Below, piece by piece: positions 28,575 through 39,837 of a DNA stretch of 64,000 nucleotides. Below the pieces are notes generated by a model, which did not search any database, was not told the DNA's origin, and saw only the letters and a program-made list of their open reading frames with translations. Position 1 is the first letter of the stretch. Each line of letters opens with the position of its first letter. This DNA is from Histomonas meleagridis (Eukaryota > Parabasalia > Tritrichomonadida > Dientamoebidae): assembly GCA_020186115.1 (NCBI GenBank), contig WSYJ01000036.1:682001-746000 (forward strand). The letters are read 5' to 3'. Both the position numbers and the translations under genes were made by a program.

Positions 28575-29889
28575 ATAAATAAAAACAAAGCGTCATGTAC
28601 GCTTAATATAATCGTTTTTTAAAGCTATTTTAAATGAAACCAAACATTTTTTTTTGGATTACTCCGTTTAACATTTCTCCTAGTTTGCACGTGAAAATTG
28701 ATCGGAAAATGATCGTTAAAAATTGATTTCTGTATTTTTACAAAGCGATACTTCTGAAATACAAATTAATAGAAAAAAATGATTGGGAATATTTTAGTCT
28801 GATAAAGCAAATTTTTGAATAATAAATTAAGAAATAATATTTTGCAATCACATAATAAAATTAACCCACAATATACAAAAATTCAGCAAATCGAAGTATA
28901 TCTGAAATCAATGAATCGAAGAATAATATTTTTAAGTTACAAAATAAAATCAAAACAATGAACTCGCAAAATACATATATGCAGCAACAAATTGAACAAA
29001 AGCGAAATGGAATTAAAATGAGTTAATAAAATAGTACTTTGCAATTACAAAATGAAATTAATTTGATATATACTTGAAATTTTTTCAATTGATTCAAATG
29101 AAAAAAGAAGAAATAAATGAAAATATACCTAATATCGTTACAATTTTTTCAGATTATATATAGAAAATGGAAAAACAAGAAGCATATTATATATATATAT
29201 ATATATATAATATTGATTCAACAAAATTTAACTAAAGCAAATATTTTAACAAGTAAACGATCAAAATATTTCATTCGTTAATCAAAATATTTTGCACATT
29301 ATAAAGCAAAAGAAGAAAACCAAAATCATTTAGCATATGCAGTTGCAGGTGGAAATCTAGAAATATTTCATTTATGTGAACAAAATCATTCATCATTAAA
29401 AGATGTAGATAAAACTGCAATTAAATTTCATCAAAATGATTTATTTAAATATCTTTATGAAAATAAAATTATTGATAAATCAATCCAAGCTGATAAAACA
29501 ATGCTTAATTATTTCCAAAAAATCTGTATTACTAGTGGTAATTACGAACTTTTATTATTTTTGGAAGGAGAAGGAATACAATATGATGATGGAAATATTT
29601 TATAAAAGACATAATAATAGGGAATTAATTCCTTATTAAATATCTTCATATAAATAATCAAAAAAATTCTGTTCCATGATTGTTATTTAAATGTTCAAAA
29701 TAATATGTTTAAACAGATTTATCCTTCCTTTGGATTTTCCAGAACTTGCCCTTATGAGTACACTCATTTAAATATGTTAATCGATTTTATTTCTTTAATT
29801 GAAATACTGCAAATGCAATTCATACATTAGAATTTAATAAAACTAAAATATTATTCAGTAAAAAGACATTTAATTATCAAATAGTTTTA
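28575..29889 (+). other. AT-rich region with degenerate tandem segments and TA microsatellite
   Basis: Three related ~34-base segments lie near 28833 (AATATTTTGCAATCACATAA), 28921 (AATATTTTTAAGTTACAAAA) and 29029 (AGTACTTTGCAATTACAAAA). A run of alternating TA is at about 29190-29210. An ankyrin-family fragment occupies 29282-29605. Otherwise no genes. Confidence 0.5.
29282..29605 (+). pseudogene. Fragment of trichomonad ankyrin (DUF3447-type) gene
   Basis: An open 107-codon fragment containing HLAYAVAGGNLEIFHLCEQN, KTAIKFHQNDLFKYLYENK and SGNYELLLFLEGEGI. These are the conserved blocks found at 37736-39152, 42851-44077 and 51390-52355. Start, N-terminal domain and terminal repeats are absent; a stop precedes it at 29279. 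Confidence 0.7.
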
Positions 29890-32292
29890 TTAAAATAAGT
29901 CAAGTAAATCATTACTTTTTGGCGCTGGAAGTTGCATTCCATTTGCAGGCGTTTCTCTAATAGTTCTTCCGGGCGTTGGCTTTACGTTCCTATGTTGTGC
30001 GTCGAACGCAAAGTCGTTGCTTCCGCTAAATCCGAATCCGTTTTGTGCGCTATTGAACATCAAATCCTGCGAACTCGTGTTCGAGCTACCAAACAACAGA
30101 TCGCCCTGCGAAGAGCTATTGCTGTATTGGAAGTCCTGGCTCTTCGCGCTCTTTTGCTGTGGGAATCCAAACGCGGCGTTGCTGCTGCTGTTGTTTGGTA
30201 CGAAGTCATTGAAGTTGTTTGCGCTTTGTTGCGAATTTACATTGCCGAACATTAAATTGCTGTTATTTCGTTGGCCAAAATCATTAAAATTGTTTTGTGG
30301 CTGGAAATTACTATTAAACATTGCGTCATTACTTCTTTGATTTATGTTATTTTTCGGTTGGAAATTCGCATTAAACGACGCATTACTATTACTATTAAAT
30401 GATGAATTATTATTACCATTAAACGACGCATTACTATTACTATTAAATGATATGTTATTATTACTATTATTAAACGGCATATTATTACTATTAAATGATA
30501 TGTTATTGCTATTTTGTGGTTGGAAGATGTTGCTGTTTTCAATCTGCTGCACGTTGTTGCTGCTTTTAGTTAAGTCTTCAATTCGGTTCTCCCTCTTTTT
30601 AGCCGGCATCGCGATCTCCGGCTTGTTGTACGCTCTATCCAATGCGTTCACTGCCTTAAACCTTTCGATCGTGTTAATCATCCAATTGCACATTCTCTTC
30701 TTCACGTAAGGCTCCGCGACATTTGCTGACACGATGCTTGCCGCGACTTGCATAGCTCTTGCCATAATATTCCTTTCGTTACCCTTTAAGTTTTCGATGA
30801 TTTCCATCATCATTTCAGTTGATTCTTTTGTTTGATTCTTTTTCCATGCGTAGAAAACTTTTGGAAATTGTTCAAGTAGAAACACGTCGCAATCAATTTG
30901 AGGCAAACACATCGCAATTGATGAAAGCAATGGATTTATATCCTGTGAATTCTTAATATCCGCAAGTAAGTCGACGATTTGTGGTAATAATTTTGTGTTT
31001 ATTATATTCTCCGGAAGTTTCTTTATGATTCCCGGAAGTTTCTTCATGCATTCATTACGTAATGTTAAATTATTCGATTGTAATGACCGAAATAGTATCG
31101 GATAGATACAATCTTTATGTAGCGATGGCTCTGTCTTCTCTAATAATAATGGCAATGACTGCACTAACGCTATTGTGACTTGTGGTGGATCTTCAACTGT
31201 TGTAAGGAATGAAAGTTTTTTAAAGATTTCGTTGGTGAACTCGGAAACAGTGAACTTCTCGGATACCGAAAATATTGTTCCCAAAAGAACTGGCGCAAAT
31301 CGAATGTCAGACTTGCATTCTGATATTAAAATTGGTAAAATTTTTACTTTGATTATCATGGGTGAAAAATCATGTATAATCTTGGAAAGGCCCTTGAAAA
31401 AGCCAAATTTGTCTTTAGCATCTTTGGTAATTATCATATCAAGATATCGTAAAACTTTCAATTGGGTGGATTGGAAGGCTTCTTGAGAGAGAAGAGTGGA
31501 AGCTGTGGGTCGGGAGGCTGGATTTTGTTGAAGACATTGGGAAATTAACCGATAAAATTCACCATTGATATCGCGCGGTAATGGATTTAATGTGATGGGA
31601 ACACATACATCATTGAGATTTCGAACTGGGCGTGGAAGTTTGGAGCTAAGAATTTCGTAAAAAAGACAACCAAATGAAAATATATCAGATTGTGGATAAC
31701 ATTCATGTGATTTAACTATCTCAGGAGCTACGTATTTAATGTCAGGATGGGAGGGGCTAATACGAAGAGTTGGAAATGGAAGATTTGTTGGACCAGAATC
31801 AGGAATGTATGAAACAGACCAATCAAATCCTAATAATTTGACTTCTAAACTTTCATTAAGAAATACGATAGAAGGCTTAAGACCCAAGTGAATCATTTTG
31901 GCATCATTATGTAAAAATGATAACCCTTTTAATATTTGATAACCGATGTAAGTAGAATCATATATTTCTAATTCACCAATAAATGCCCTTAGATAAGATG
32001 AAACAGGTTCTGATGAAAAAGCGAGATTTGTTGTTTGTTCTTGAACTTCTAGGATTTTAAGAATTTGGGGATGCCTGAGTTTCCTTGCTTTCTGGATACT
32101 ATTAAGAGTGTTTTGCAAATATTCTGCTTGGTCTGAGGGATCATAAATCAATTTTTCTAGTTCATCTTTATCAATTTGCCAAAGACAAACACGTTCATTA
32201 TTTCTTTTATGAACTGCTGAATGAACCTTCCAACAACCTGCTGTAAAAACATAATTAATGTTATCATAATTACTAGAAATTCCAGGTCCCAT
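29890..32292 (-). CDS. SCYL2-like pseudokinase (clathrin-coated vesicle protein)
   Basis: About 800 residues from MGPGISSNYDN. An N-terminal protein-kinase-like domain has lost catalytic motifs: HRD is HLG (HLGLKPSIVF), DFG is GFD (LLGFDWS), but the APE region remains (YVAPEIVKS). HEAT-like repeats follow (residues ~290-560), then an Asn/Ser/Phe-rich low-complexity tail with many SFNSNN units. The last residues DLLDLF resemble a clathrin-box-like motif. This is the layout of SCYL2/CVAK104, which works at clathrin-coated vesicles. GC rises at the 3' end of the gene. Confidence 0.8.
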   Translation of the reverse strand: MGPGISSNYDNINYVFTAGCWKVHSAVHKRNNERVCLWQIDKDELEKLIYDPSDQAEYLQNTLNSIQKARKLRHPQILKILEVQEQTTNLAFSSEPVSSYLRAFIGELEIYDSTYIGYQILKGLSFLHNDAKMIHLGLKPSIVFLNESLEVKLLGFDWSVSYIPDSGPTNLPFPTLRISPSHPDIKYVAPEIVKSHECYPQSDIFSFGCLFYEILSSKLPRPVRNLNDVCVPITLNPLPRDINGEFYRLISQCLQQNPASRPTASTLLSQEAFQSTQLKVLRYLDMIITKDAKDKFGFFKGLSKIIHDFSPMIIKVKILPILISECKSDIRFAPVLLGTIFSVSEKFTVSEFTNEIFKKLSFLTTVEDPPQVTIALVQSLPLLLEKTEPSLHKDCIYPILFRSLQSNNLTLRNECMKKLPGIIKKLPENIINTKLLPQIVDLLADIKNSQDINPLLSSIAMCLPQIDCDVFLLEQFPKVFYAWKKNQTKESTEMMMEIIENLKGNERNIMARAMQVAASIVSANVAEPYVKKRMCNWMINTIERFKAVNALDRAYNKPEIAMPAKKRENRIEDLTKSSNNVQQIENSNIFQPQNSNNISFNSNNMPFNNSNNNISFNSNSNASFNGNNNSSFNSNSNASFNANFQPKNNINQRSNDAMFNSNFQPQNNFNDFGQRNNSNLMFGNVNSQQSANNFNDFVPNNSSSNAAFGFPQQKSAKSQDFQYSNSSSQGDLLFGSSNTSSQDLMFNSAQNGFGFSGSNDFAFDAQHRNVKPTPGRTIRETPANGMQLPAPKSNDLLDLF

Positions 32293-32668
32293 CCGATTTA
32301 AATAAAAGAGAATTCGGCTAAATAACTTCTGAATCAAAAAAGAATCAAAATTAGTTTTTTATGAAGAAAGAAACACGATTTTTTACTAATTAAAGTATTA
32401 TTATTAAGAAGCCTTTTATGTCTACTTCGAGCAATCAAGAAATTTTATAAGCAGATTTTATTAAATTTAATGAAATATCTATATTTTAAATTATTTAACA
32501 ATCTTTTACCAACTAATCAATGTCAAATTTATATTTAAATGAGGTTTTTAAAGAATTATGAGAAATATCTTGAAACAAGCATGAAACTTTGTTGATATTT
32601 ATTGCATGGATATGTAAATTATTCAATAATTTTCAATCGAAAAAGCAGTTTGGCCATCCTTTTCTGTG

Positions 32669-33196
32669 ATGCTGAAGAATTACGAAGTTATTGCACGCCC
32701 ACTCCCAACTGAAGCAGTTCCAAACCCAGCTGCTATCCGCGTTCAAGTTTTTGCTCCTGATGAAGTTATTGCAAAGTCTAAATTCTGGGGTGTTGCACGC
32801 CGTATTGCTCGTCTTAAGAAAGCTCACGGTGAAATTCTTGCAGTTAAGCACGTTATTGAACCAGAACCAGAGCGTGTTAAGAACTATGGAATTTGGTTAA
32901 CATATCGTTCAACAAATTCAATCAACAACATTTACAAGGAATTTCGTGACACAACAACAGAAGGTGCTGTTCTTCGCCTTTACCAAGAAATGGCTGGAAC
33001 ACATAATGTTCAAGCTAAGAACATCTCTATTATCCGTGTTAGCGAAATAAAAGATGAGGATGTTGTTCACCATAACCTCCGCATGTTCCTTGCCAAGAAT
33101 GTTAAATTCCCAATCCTCAAGAGAGAAATTCGCCCTGCCCATGCTTCACAAAAGAAGATTCTTGCCAGCAAACGTCCAACAGTTTGCGGATTCTAA
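32669..33196 (+). CDS. 60S ribosomal protein eL20 (L18a)
   Basis: A 175-residue ribosomal protein. Signature blocks: LKNYEVIARPLPTE, FWGVARRIARLKKAHGEI, GIWLTYRSTNSINNIYKEFRD, AVLRLYQEMAGTHNV, and FPILKREIRPA near the C-terminus. The true start is ATGCTGAAG at 32669. TTTGGCC at 32649-32655 and CCATCCTT follow the pattern of a short TATA-less promoter. Confidence 0.97.
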   Translation: MLKNYEVIARPLPTEAVPNPAAIRVQVFAPDEVIAKSKFWGVARRIARLKKAHGEILAVKHVIEPEPERVKNYGIWLTYRSTNSINNIYKEFRDTTTEGAVLRLYQEMAGTHNVQAKNISIIRVSEIKDEDVVHHNLRMFLAKNVKFPILKREIRPAHASQKKILASKRPTVCGF

Positions 33197-33432
33197 AAAC
33201 CCGCATTAAAGACATCATTCTTTTTTTTCTTTTTTCTATTTCACTAATTTTTTTTTTTTTTTTTTGAATAATAATCTTTTAGATTAGTTCATTATAAATG
33301 AATTAAAGGCGTATAAGAAAATCCATTTAGTACTTACTTAAAAATGATGTTGTGATATTAAATAATATTATATTGATATTTTTTGGAGAAGAAAATAATA
33401 AATGAATTTTAACGTACTCCTTCAAATAGGAT

Positions 33433-33942
33433 ATGAATGTAAGAAAAGAAAATCTCAAAGCAATTATTTCTCTCCACCACCAATTTAAAAATCTTTCGTT
33501 TGATGATTCTTATAAACAAATTGAGATTTTGACAAATAATATTGTAGATTGTGTTCAAAGAGCTCAATACAGACTCTATTCAGCATTTTGCTTATATCAC
33601 TACCAACCAAAAGGATCCCCAATTCCTCGTCAAGTCCTTGAATTTCACAAAGATTTGTATGGAGATTTCGATGACTTTTCTTCAAAAGATTTCTTTTCAC
33701 GCTGGGTAAGGTTTAGATCACCGAGCTTTATAAAGGCACTGCATTATGCTTCAAAAGGAAATGAAAATCTTGAAATCATAATAAAAGTCATCAAATTATC
33801 AGAACCTACAACCAGAAATATTATTCCCATTCTTAAAGAAAATCCATCAAAAAAAGAACTCATTGATCAAATGAAGCTTCCTTTTTTATCAGAAGTGCCA
33901 AAAATCAATCCCAATTGGAACATAAAATATAAATTAATATAA
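33433..33942 (+). CDS. Hypothetical protein, 169 residues
   Basis: An intact, non-repetitive, mainly helical frame with balanced composition between two ribosomal protein genes. It includes RAQYRLYSAFCLYHYQPKG and FFSRWVRFRSPSFIKALHYA. No signal peptide, membrane span or family motif is recognised. Starts at ATGAATGTAAG, 236 bases after the eL20 stop, and converges with the P2 gene with 33 bases between stops. Confidence 0.6.
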   Translation: MNVRKENLKAIISLHHQFKNLSFDDSYKQIEILTNNIVDCVQRAQYRLYSAFCLYHYQPKGSPIPRQVLEFHKDLYGDFDDFSSKDFFSRWVRFRSPSFIKALHYASKGNENLEIIIKVIKLSEPTTRNIIPILKENPSKKELIDQMKLPFLSEVPKINPNWNIKYKLI

Positions 33943-33975
33943 TAAAAAGATTTGTTTTGAATAATCCATTTTAAT

Positions 33976-34287
33976 TTAATCGAAGAGATCATCAAAACCA
34001 CCTGCTAATTCAACAACTTCTTCTTCTTCCTTCTTTTCTTCTTCCTTGACTTCTGTTGTTGCAGCAGCGGCTGGAGCAGCTGCACCACCGCCAACAACGG
34101 CGAGTTTAGAAGAACCTTCTTTGATGAGTTCTTCAATGTTCTTTCCATTTAATTTTTCAAGAAGGGCATCAATTGCTTTAGCATCAACTTGAATACCAAC
34201 GCTTTCAAGGATTGCTGTGATCTTTTCTTTGGATGGTGTTGCATCGCCGCCAGCTTGTGCAAGAAGATATGCTGCAATGTACTTCAT
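33976..34287 (-). CDS. 60S acidic ribosomal protein P2
   Basis: A 103-residue stalk protein: MKYIAAYLLAQAGGDATPSK is the P2 start, an Ala/Gly hinge (VVGGGAAAPAAAA) follows, then a Glu/Lys stretch. The C-terminus reads GGFDDLFD rather than the GFGLFD of most eukaryotes. The stalk recruits translation GTPases. Divergent with the membrane protein; GGGGTGCACC lies at 34330-34339. Confidence 0.95.
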   Translation of the reverse strand: MKYIAAYLLAQAGGDATPSKEKITAILESVGIQVDAKAIDALLEKLNGKNIEELIKEGSSKLAVVGGGAAAPAAAATTEVKEEEKKEEEEVVELAGGFDDLFD

Positions 34288-34447
34288 GAAATACTAAGGT
34301 CGACCAAACCGCAAAAAACCGATTTTTATGGGGTGCACCTTATTGAATTTTCAAAATTTTCAAACTATTGACAAAGTTCACTCAATTCTGATTTTGAATT
34401 CAAAATTTTTGCCAAAGTTCATAAACCGTTGTTGCAAACTGCCATTT

Positions 34448-35488
34448 ATGAAGAGAGAACCTTTAGCCCAAAAAAAGGCAATAACAACAACGGACAGCTC
34501 AAGTAAAGAAATTAAAGGCAACCCAAAACGCAATGATGTAAATTGTTCCAAAATGCTTTTTTTTGGAAAAAACATTTTTGCACTATTTTTAAGATTTTAT
34601 AATTCAAGTTATATCAAATGGTGGAGGTCACACAAATTTTTCAGTGCAATTCAAATTTTTGTTACTTTGTTTACCATTTTATCACATATCATCACATATT
34701 CCATTTACAAATCAACACAATGTCAATATCCCAATTCTAATTACCCCAAAGTTTCTACGTTTGATATTCTTTATCATTATTCTGTTCCTATATTTTTATT
34801 TTCATGCATTTCAGCATTTTATGGATCTGGAAATGAAGTTTTTTGGTTCTGTTCTATTCCATTATTTCTTTTAATGCCAATATATAACACTTATTGTGTT
34901 ATGGGTAAGTTTAATGGATGCACAAGAATTTTTCGTTCTTCTCTGACATATGATGAATATGTTAATGAAGTTATGCAAATGACAATCGACAAACCAAAAT
35001 TTCGTTTTTCTGCATATGGACATTTTGCATCAACTTCTATTTATTATAATTGTTCTTATGAATCGCCAAACATTCAAATTACATCTGTCAATGATAAAAC
35101 AACATTTAGGGATGTTGATGAAGATATATTTATTTCGGATTTATCGATTTCAATAAATTGGTCAAATACACAAAAAGAATTCATTAATGTTTTAAATAAT
35201 GAATCATTAAAACAAATTCCTTTACGTCAATATGATATTAATTGGAATTTCATTAATGATGTAGAGATGGATCGATTCTTTCCGAATACTTTGATAATCA
35301 AAAAATATCCTTTTTATATTTCCAAAACATTCCAAATGATATTAACATTTTTATATAACAGATTGGCGTGTAAATATTTATACTACGCAATTCCAATTGT
35401 AAAACAAGTAATTGTAAAAGAAGATTTGAGGTTTGATATAACTGATGTTGATGTTGATAATGTAAAATGTTTTCAAAGTTGGAGATAA
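34448..35488 (+). CDS. Hypothetical multi-pass membrane protein
   Basis: About 346 residues. Three clear hydrophobic segments in the first half (SAIQIFVTLFTILSHIITYS; LYHYSVPIFLFSCISAFYG; FWFCSIPLFLLMPIYN) are followed by a ~150-residue soluble region with several Cys and a final weakly hydrophobic helix. No family recognised. Start is uncertain: Met at 34448 is preferred because the 34328 start would place the leader inside the P2 promoter. Confidence 0.65.
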   Translation: MKREPLAQKKAITTTDSSSKEIKGNPKRNDVNCSKMLFFGKNIFALFLRFYNSSYIKWWRSHKFFSAIQIFVTLFTILSHIITYSIYKSTQCQYPNSNYPKVSTFDILYHYSVPIFLFSCISAFYGSGNEVFWFCSIPLFLLMPIYNTYCVMGKFNGCTRIFRSSLTYDEYVNEVMQMTIDKPKFRFSAYGHFASTSIYYNCSYESPNIQITSVNDKTTFRDVDEDIFISDLSISINWSNTQKEFINVLNNESLKQIPLRQYDINWNFINDVEMDRFFPNTLIIKKYPFYISKTFQMILTFLYNRLACKYLYYAIPIVKQVIVKEDLRFDITDVDVDNVKCFQSWR

Positions 35489-36198
35489 TGAATAAATATT
35501 TTTTATAATTCTTGTAAGCGTTTTCGTATTCATGTTGAATGTAAAATTTTAGTTCACTCTAAAGATGTTGTAGAGAGAAATTAATTTTTTTTCCAACTAT
35601 GTGCACCAAAAATATCATTATGATCGCTAAGGAAAATCAATTTATTAACCTATATATTTATGCGGTATGATAAAGTGAATATGATTTTCATATCTTATCT
35701 CTCTATTACAATCAGAAATAAAATATATTATTTTTTATGAATTTACAGTTTTTATGACAAATTGATTCTTGCACCCGAATGATCAGATATTTTCTATACT
35801 ATAGATGGTTTGGTGATTAGAATGAACGATGGCTATAAAAAAGTTTCATTTGGCATTAGTGCCTGTGTGTTGATTTTGCAACCAAGCTCATGATAATTTG
35901 CTAGTTTTGACCTCCCCTGGCCTCTTTACAAAGGAGTATGAAACATTTTGATTTGCGAAAACCTTGATTTTTTCACCTAATTAATTATAATACTTTTATT
36001 ATTCTTTAAAAGCTATTTGAATAAAAATACTACTTTATGTAAAAAAAATAATATAAAAAACTATCAAATGATATAAAAATTTCTAAAATACACCCAGGTT
36101 AAATGGTTTTTTGAATTCAACTTAGTTTTAATCTTTTCGAAAAAATTATTCAAAAAGCGAAATTATATATTTTATAATATGTAATTAGATCATTTTTT
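35489..36198. other. AT-rich intergenic region
   Basis: About 0.7 kb with no supported gene, RNA or repeat. A slightly GC-richer patch lies at 35850-35945. Confidence 0.5.
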
Positions 36199-37431
36199 AT
36201 GTTTCTTCTTTTAATACCAGGAATCATTTGCAACGAAGAATCAAAACATAGGATAATAGTTTACAAAGACCCAAAACACAATATTCAATTTCCAAATCTA
36301 GAAAAAATAAAGTTGATATATGCTGCCAAATGTAATGATAAAGAAAATGAACGAAAATGCATAAAAACCGATTCAGCAATTGAAGGATTTGATAATATTG
36401 TTTCTTATTATAAATTAAGTGAAATAAAATATATGGATAAACATCTTTCTGGTGCTGAAACAGCACTTATATTGGTTTCTTCACCCAATACCCATTTTCC
36501 ATTCGATTTATCTAAAGTTACATGCAAAAAAATATGTATTACCAGCCCTACACTTACTGATTTATATATAAAAGGAATAGATGTATCAAATACAATTCCA
36601 GTTGTTGTCCTTAGAGGTTTTGTTCATTTTATTGAAAATTTTGCAGCAGATACTCTTTTTATTCATGAGATCAAAGAAGGAAGTGCGAAAGCTAATCGAG
36701 TTATTACTTCTCAAACAACATTTAGAAATATTGTAGCACTTCAAAAGCAAATATATTTTGATCAAATAAATGAAATAAGTATTCATGCAGAGTATATACA
36801 AGTAAAGTTTGGTCTTGGGTCTGATCATTGTATGATCAAATATAAAGATAAGATTGGTATAGTTGTAAATCCATATAAATATGAAACAATAAGTATTCCA
36901 ATGATTTTAAAAAAGAATTGTAAAGTCGATTCATCAATTGATATATTTATACAGGATTTTTATGATAGTTTTTTTTGGGGATTTTTGAAGCCTTCAGATA
37001 TGAAAGTAGTTATGCCAAATTACCTAGCAGAAATTCCACTTCCATCTCTTCAAATTAAACCTGATGATTCGAAATGGGATGATTCCCAACTTAGAGTGAA
37101 CATAGCAACAACCAAAAGATCAGAAAAATTTTTTGACGTGAGTAGTGTTCCAGAAAATATTTTGGGTATGGTAAAGCAAGATGATATATTTGAATTTTAT
37201 TCGGGAGAAATACCAGATGAACCAGATGACCCAGATGACCCAGAAGAAATAGAATTATATGACCCAGATGACTATCCTTCCCTAATGAATGGTGAGGAAA
37301 AGAAAAGTAACAAAAAAACCATAATAATTGTTGTTAGCATATTGACAGCTATTCTAGCTGTTGTAATCGCTGGGGTCATATATTTTATGTTTCGATCAAA
37401 ATCAAAAGATTTTTCAGGTAGATCGAGTTAA
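36199..37431 (+). CDS. Type I membrane surface protein, unknown
   Basis: A 410-residue protein: short N-terminal hydrophobic segment (MFLLLIPGIICN) likely acting as signal, an ectodomain of ~340 residues, an Asp/Pro-rich stalk (PDEPDDPDDPEE, then YDPDDYPS), one membrane span (TIIIVVSILTAILAVVIAG) and a short basic tail (FRSKSKDFSGRSS). This matches single-span surface proteins of trichomonads, but no specific family is recognised. Confidence 0.75.
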   Translation: MFLLLIPGIICNEESKHRIIVYKDPKHNIQFPNLEKIKLIYAAKCNDKENERKCIKTDSAIEGFDNIVSYYKLSEIKYMDKHLSGAETALILVSSPNTHFPFDLSKVTCKKICITSPTLTDLYIKGIDVSNTIPVVVLRGFVHFIENFAADTLFIHEIKEGSAKANRVITSQTTFRNIVALQKQIYFDQINEISIHAEYIQVKFGLGSDHCMIKYKDKIGIVVNPYKYETISIPMILKKNCKVDSSIDIFIQDFYDSFFWGFLKPSDMKVVMPNYLAEIPLPSLQIKPDDSKWDDSQLRVNIATTKRSEKFFDVSSVPENILGMVKQDDIFEFYSGEIPDEPDDPDDPEEIELYDPDDYPSLMNGEEKKSNKKTIIIVVSILTAILAVVIAGVIYFMFRSKSKDFSGRSS

Positions 37432-37735
37432 TTTTAATTTTTAAAATTTGAAATTGACTTTATTTTAATAACAAATTTTAATAATTGATTTTTTTGTGTG
37501 TCCAAAACTTTCGTTAGTTCTATATTTAGTTCATTAATTATATGATAATTCTAGGAAACAAAAAAAAAAATTGATGAGAATGCAAACACAAAGATTTCTT
37601 TTTTGAAATATTCATAGGGCGCATTATGTTGGGTACTCTTGGTTCATTTGATAGAGTCTCTTTTTTAAGAAATTTGAACAGGAAAACAGTTAAATGTATA
37701 AAGATAAATTTTGGATTAATCCCAAAAATAATGCA

Positions 37736-39152
37736 TTACAATAAATTTGGTAACGTTTTCATAATGTCGAATACATTCCTTTGGTAATTCATATGAAAGA
37801 TTATTAATTCATTTAGAAAAAAACATAAATTACAGCCAATATTAAAATTATCATCAGCAATATAAGTTTTCTTGTTTTGATTTGATGAAATTATATCAAT
37901 AAAAAATTCAGAATTCAAATTCATTATCATATAAAAATTTCCAAATATTATTTTGAAATAAGAAATTATTATAATAAATTTCAAATAAAACAAACAAATA
38001 TTTGAAGCATTAATATCAATTCCTTTTTGTTTTAAAACGTATTCAACAAGTTCAATATTTACTGATTCAGCTGAAAACACCAAAATATCATGCGGAATTG
38101 AATGATCTTTAAGAAAATATTCAACTAAAAAAATATTTCCAATAATTGCTGCTTCATTAATAATATCATCATTGATTTTCATTCCTTCTTTAAGTAAAAA
38201 TGAAAATATTTCATAATTATGATATAAAATACATTTAACACCTAATTCTTCCAAATTATTGATTTCTTTTAATTTATTATCATAAAAATATTTAAATATA
38301 TCATTTCGATGATATTTGATTGCTGTTTCATATGCACATTCAAATGATGCATGATTTTGTTCACATAAATGAATAATTTCTTCATTACCACATGCAACTG
38401 CATATTTACCTGTGTTTTCTACATTTGCACCATTCATAAGTAAATATTTGAAACATTTAATAGATCCAAAGAATGCTGAATAAGTAATTAATCCAATATC
38501 ATAAGTATTAATAAAAGAGCATCTTTCATGAAGTGATGATTCAATTGTTTGATTAAAATTAAAATCATTTTGTGATGATATTTCTTGAAGTTTTTCTATT
38601 TCATCATTTCGAATTATTTTTGCAATTTCATTTGGATTATGTCCTTCTCTAATTAATTGCAAATGTAATTCCCAATCATTCTTTGAAAGTTCTTCATAAT
38701 TTGATAAGGCTCTAACAAATTTATCATCCCTTAAATGGATTGTTAATTTATCTTTAGACATATAATGTACAAAATAAGCACTCTTGCTGTTTTTTACAAT
38801 GTTTGGTTCATGAAAATTATGCTCAATCATAACTTCAAGAAGATAAGATGATTCTGATTCATATGTATGTTTGATAAGAAATCGCCCAAATATATCAAAT
38901 ATATTGGATTTGATTTTATGACTTTCTTCAAATGTTCTTATTTCTTTTATAATATTCAAAAATAAATCCACATTATTATTTTTAATTACAAAGGAATAAT
39001 ATAATCATTAAATCATAAGATAATGGATGGATTTCATTAAATTTGTTGATTATTAAACCTAAAGATCTAGAGAAATTTTCTTCGCTCAAACCAAAAATTG
39101 CTTGATTTATTGATAAAAGTGTTTCCCAGTTGCAATGTTTCTTTCGTTTCAT
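37736..39152 (-). pseudogene. Ankyrin-repeat protein (DUF3447-type), frameshifted near its 5' end
   Basis: The continuous frame 37736-38971 (411 codons) holds the family core: NDWELHLQLIREGHNPNEIAKI, IRNDEIEKL, HLCEQNHASFECAYETAIKYH. The true start seems to be ATG at 39152 (MKRKKHCNWETLLSINQAI), but that frame stops near 38990. A one-base shift joins it to the downstream frame (KNNNVDLFLNIIKEI). After the last ankyrin half-repeat (KQKGIDINA) it reads into the same AT-rich spacer type as the 40-43 kb array, including TTTCAAAATAATATTTGG. Broken gene or sequencing indel. Confidence 0.65.
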
Positions 39153-39837
39153 GTGGAAAAATGAGTCATTTCAACTCATTACAAAAAGGTGCCAACCAAT
39201 TTTCTTTCTTATAGATTTTTTTGAAAATTCGAAATTATTTATATTGTTCCAAGTGTATTTCAATTAATAGCATATAAATAGATTTAAACAAATTTAGATT
39301 AAGATATAATGATTTTTTAAAATTTCTCCACTTCATTTGAATTTTGTCACTTTCCTTTAAATTTATCAAAGATATAGCACTTTTTAAAAGCAAAATAATG
39401 ATTATTTTAGGATATAAGGAATAACGAATCAATTCCTTGATATATAATATTCACAAACAATATAAAGAAAAGATTGAAAAGAATTTTACTTGGTACCTAA
39501 TTTTGTATGATGTCTTGAAGTAATTTTTCGTCCAACCATGTTAGTTAATCTTGATGTAGTTATAATGTAGGTACCTAATTTATGTTCGAAATTCCACGAG
39601 CAAAAGCTCTATCCATTATGTTGATTCCCATTCGTTGAATTTTTAATTGTTAAATGATTTTCTAATAGATCAAAAATATTGTTATCTTATATTTTGGGAT
39701 TTATATGTAAATTTACGTCAATTTCAATTGAAAAAACATGTATCTTTGCAATGTGTTGTTAAACATTTTGAATTAAAGTAGGATCTATTTAAATACAAAA
39801 TTTTTATATAAAGACATTTTCATATATATAAAATATA
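39153..39837. other. AT-rich intergenic region
   Basis: Separates the end of the 18-module ankyrin array from the next family member. No feature is supported; the 65-codon minus frame at 39235-39432 is low complexity. Confidence 0.5.

Noticed and set aside
30017-30709. Plus-strand Leu-rich frames within the SCYL2-like gene
   Set aside because: Antisense of Asn-rich low-complexity coding sequence gives Leu-rich nonsense.
39235-39432. 65-residue protein on the minus strand
   Set aside because: Low-complexity Ile/Leu/Lys text in intergenic DNA; no start context or conservation evidence.
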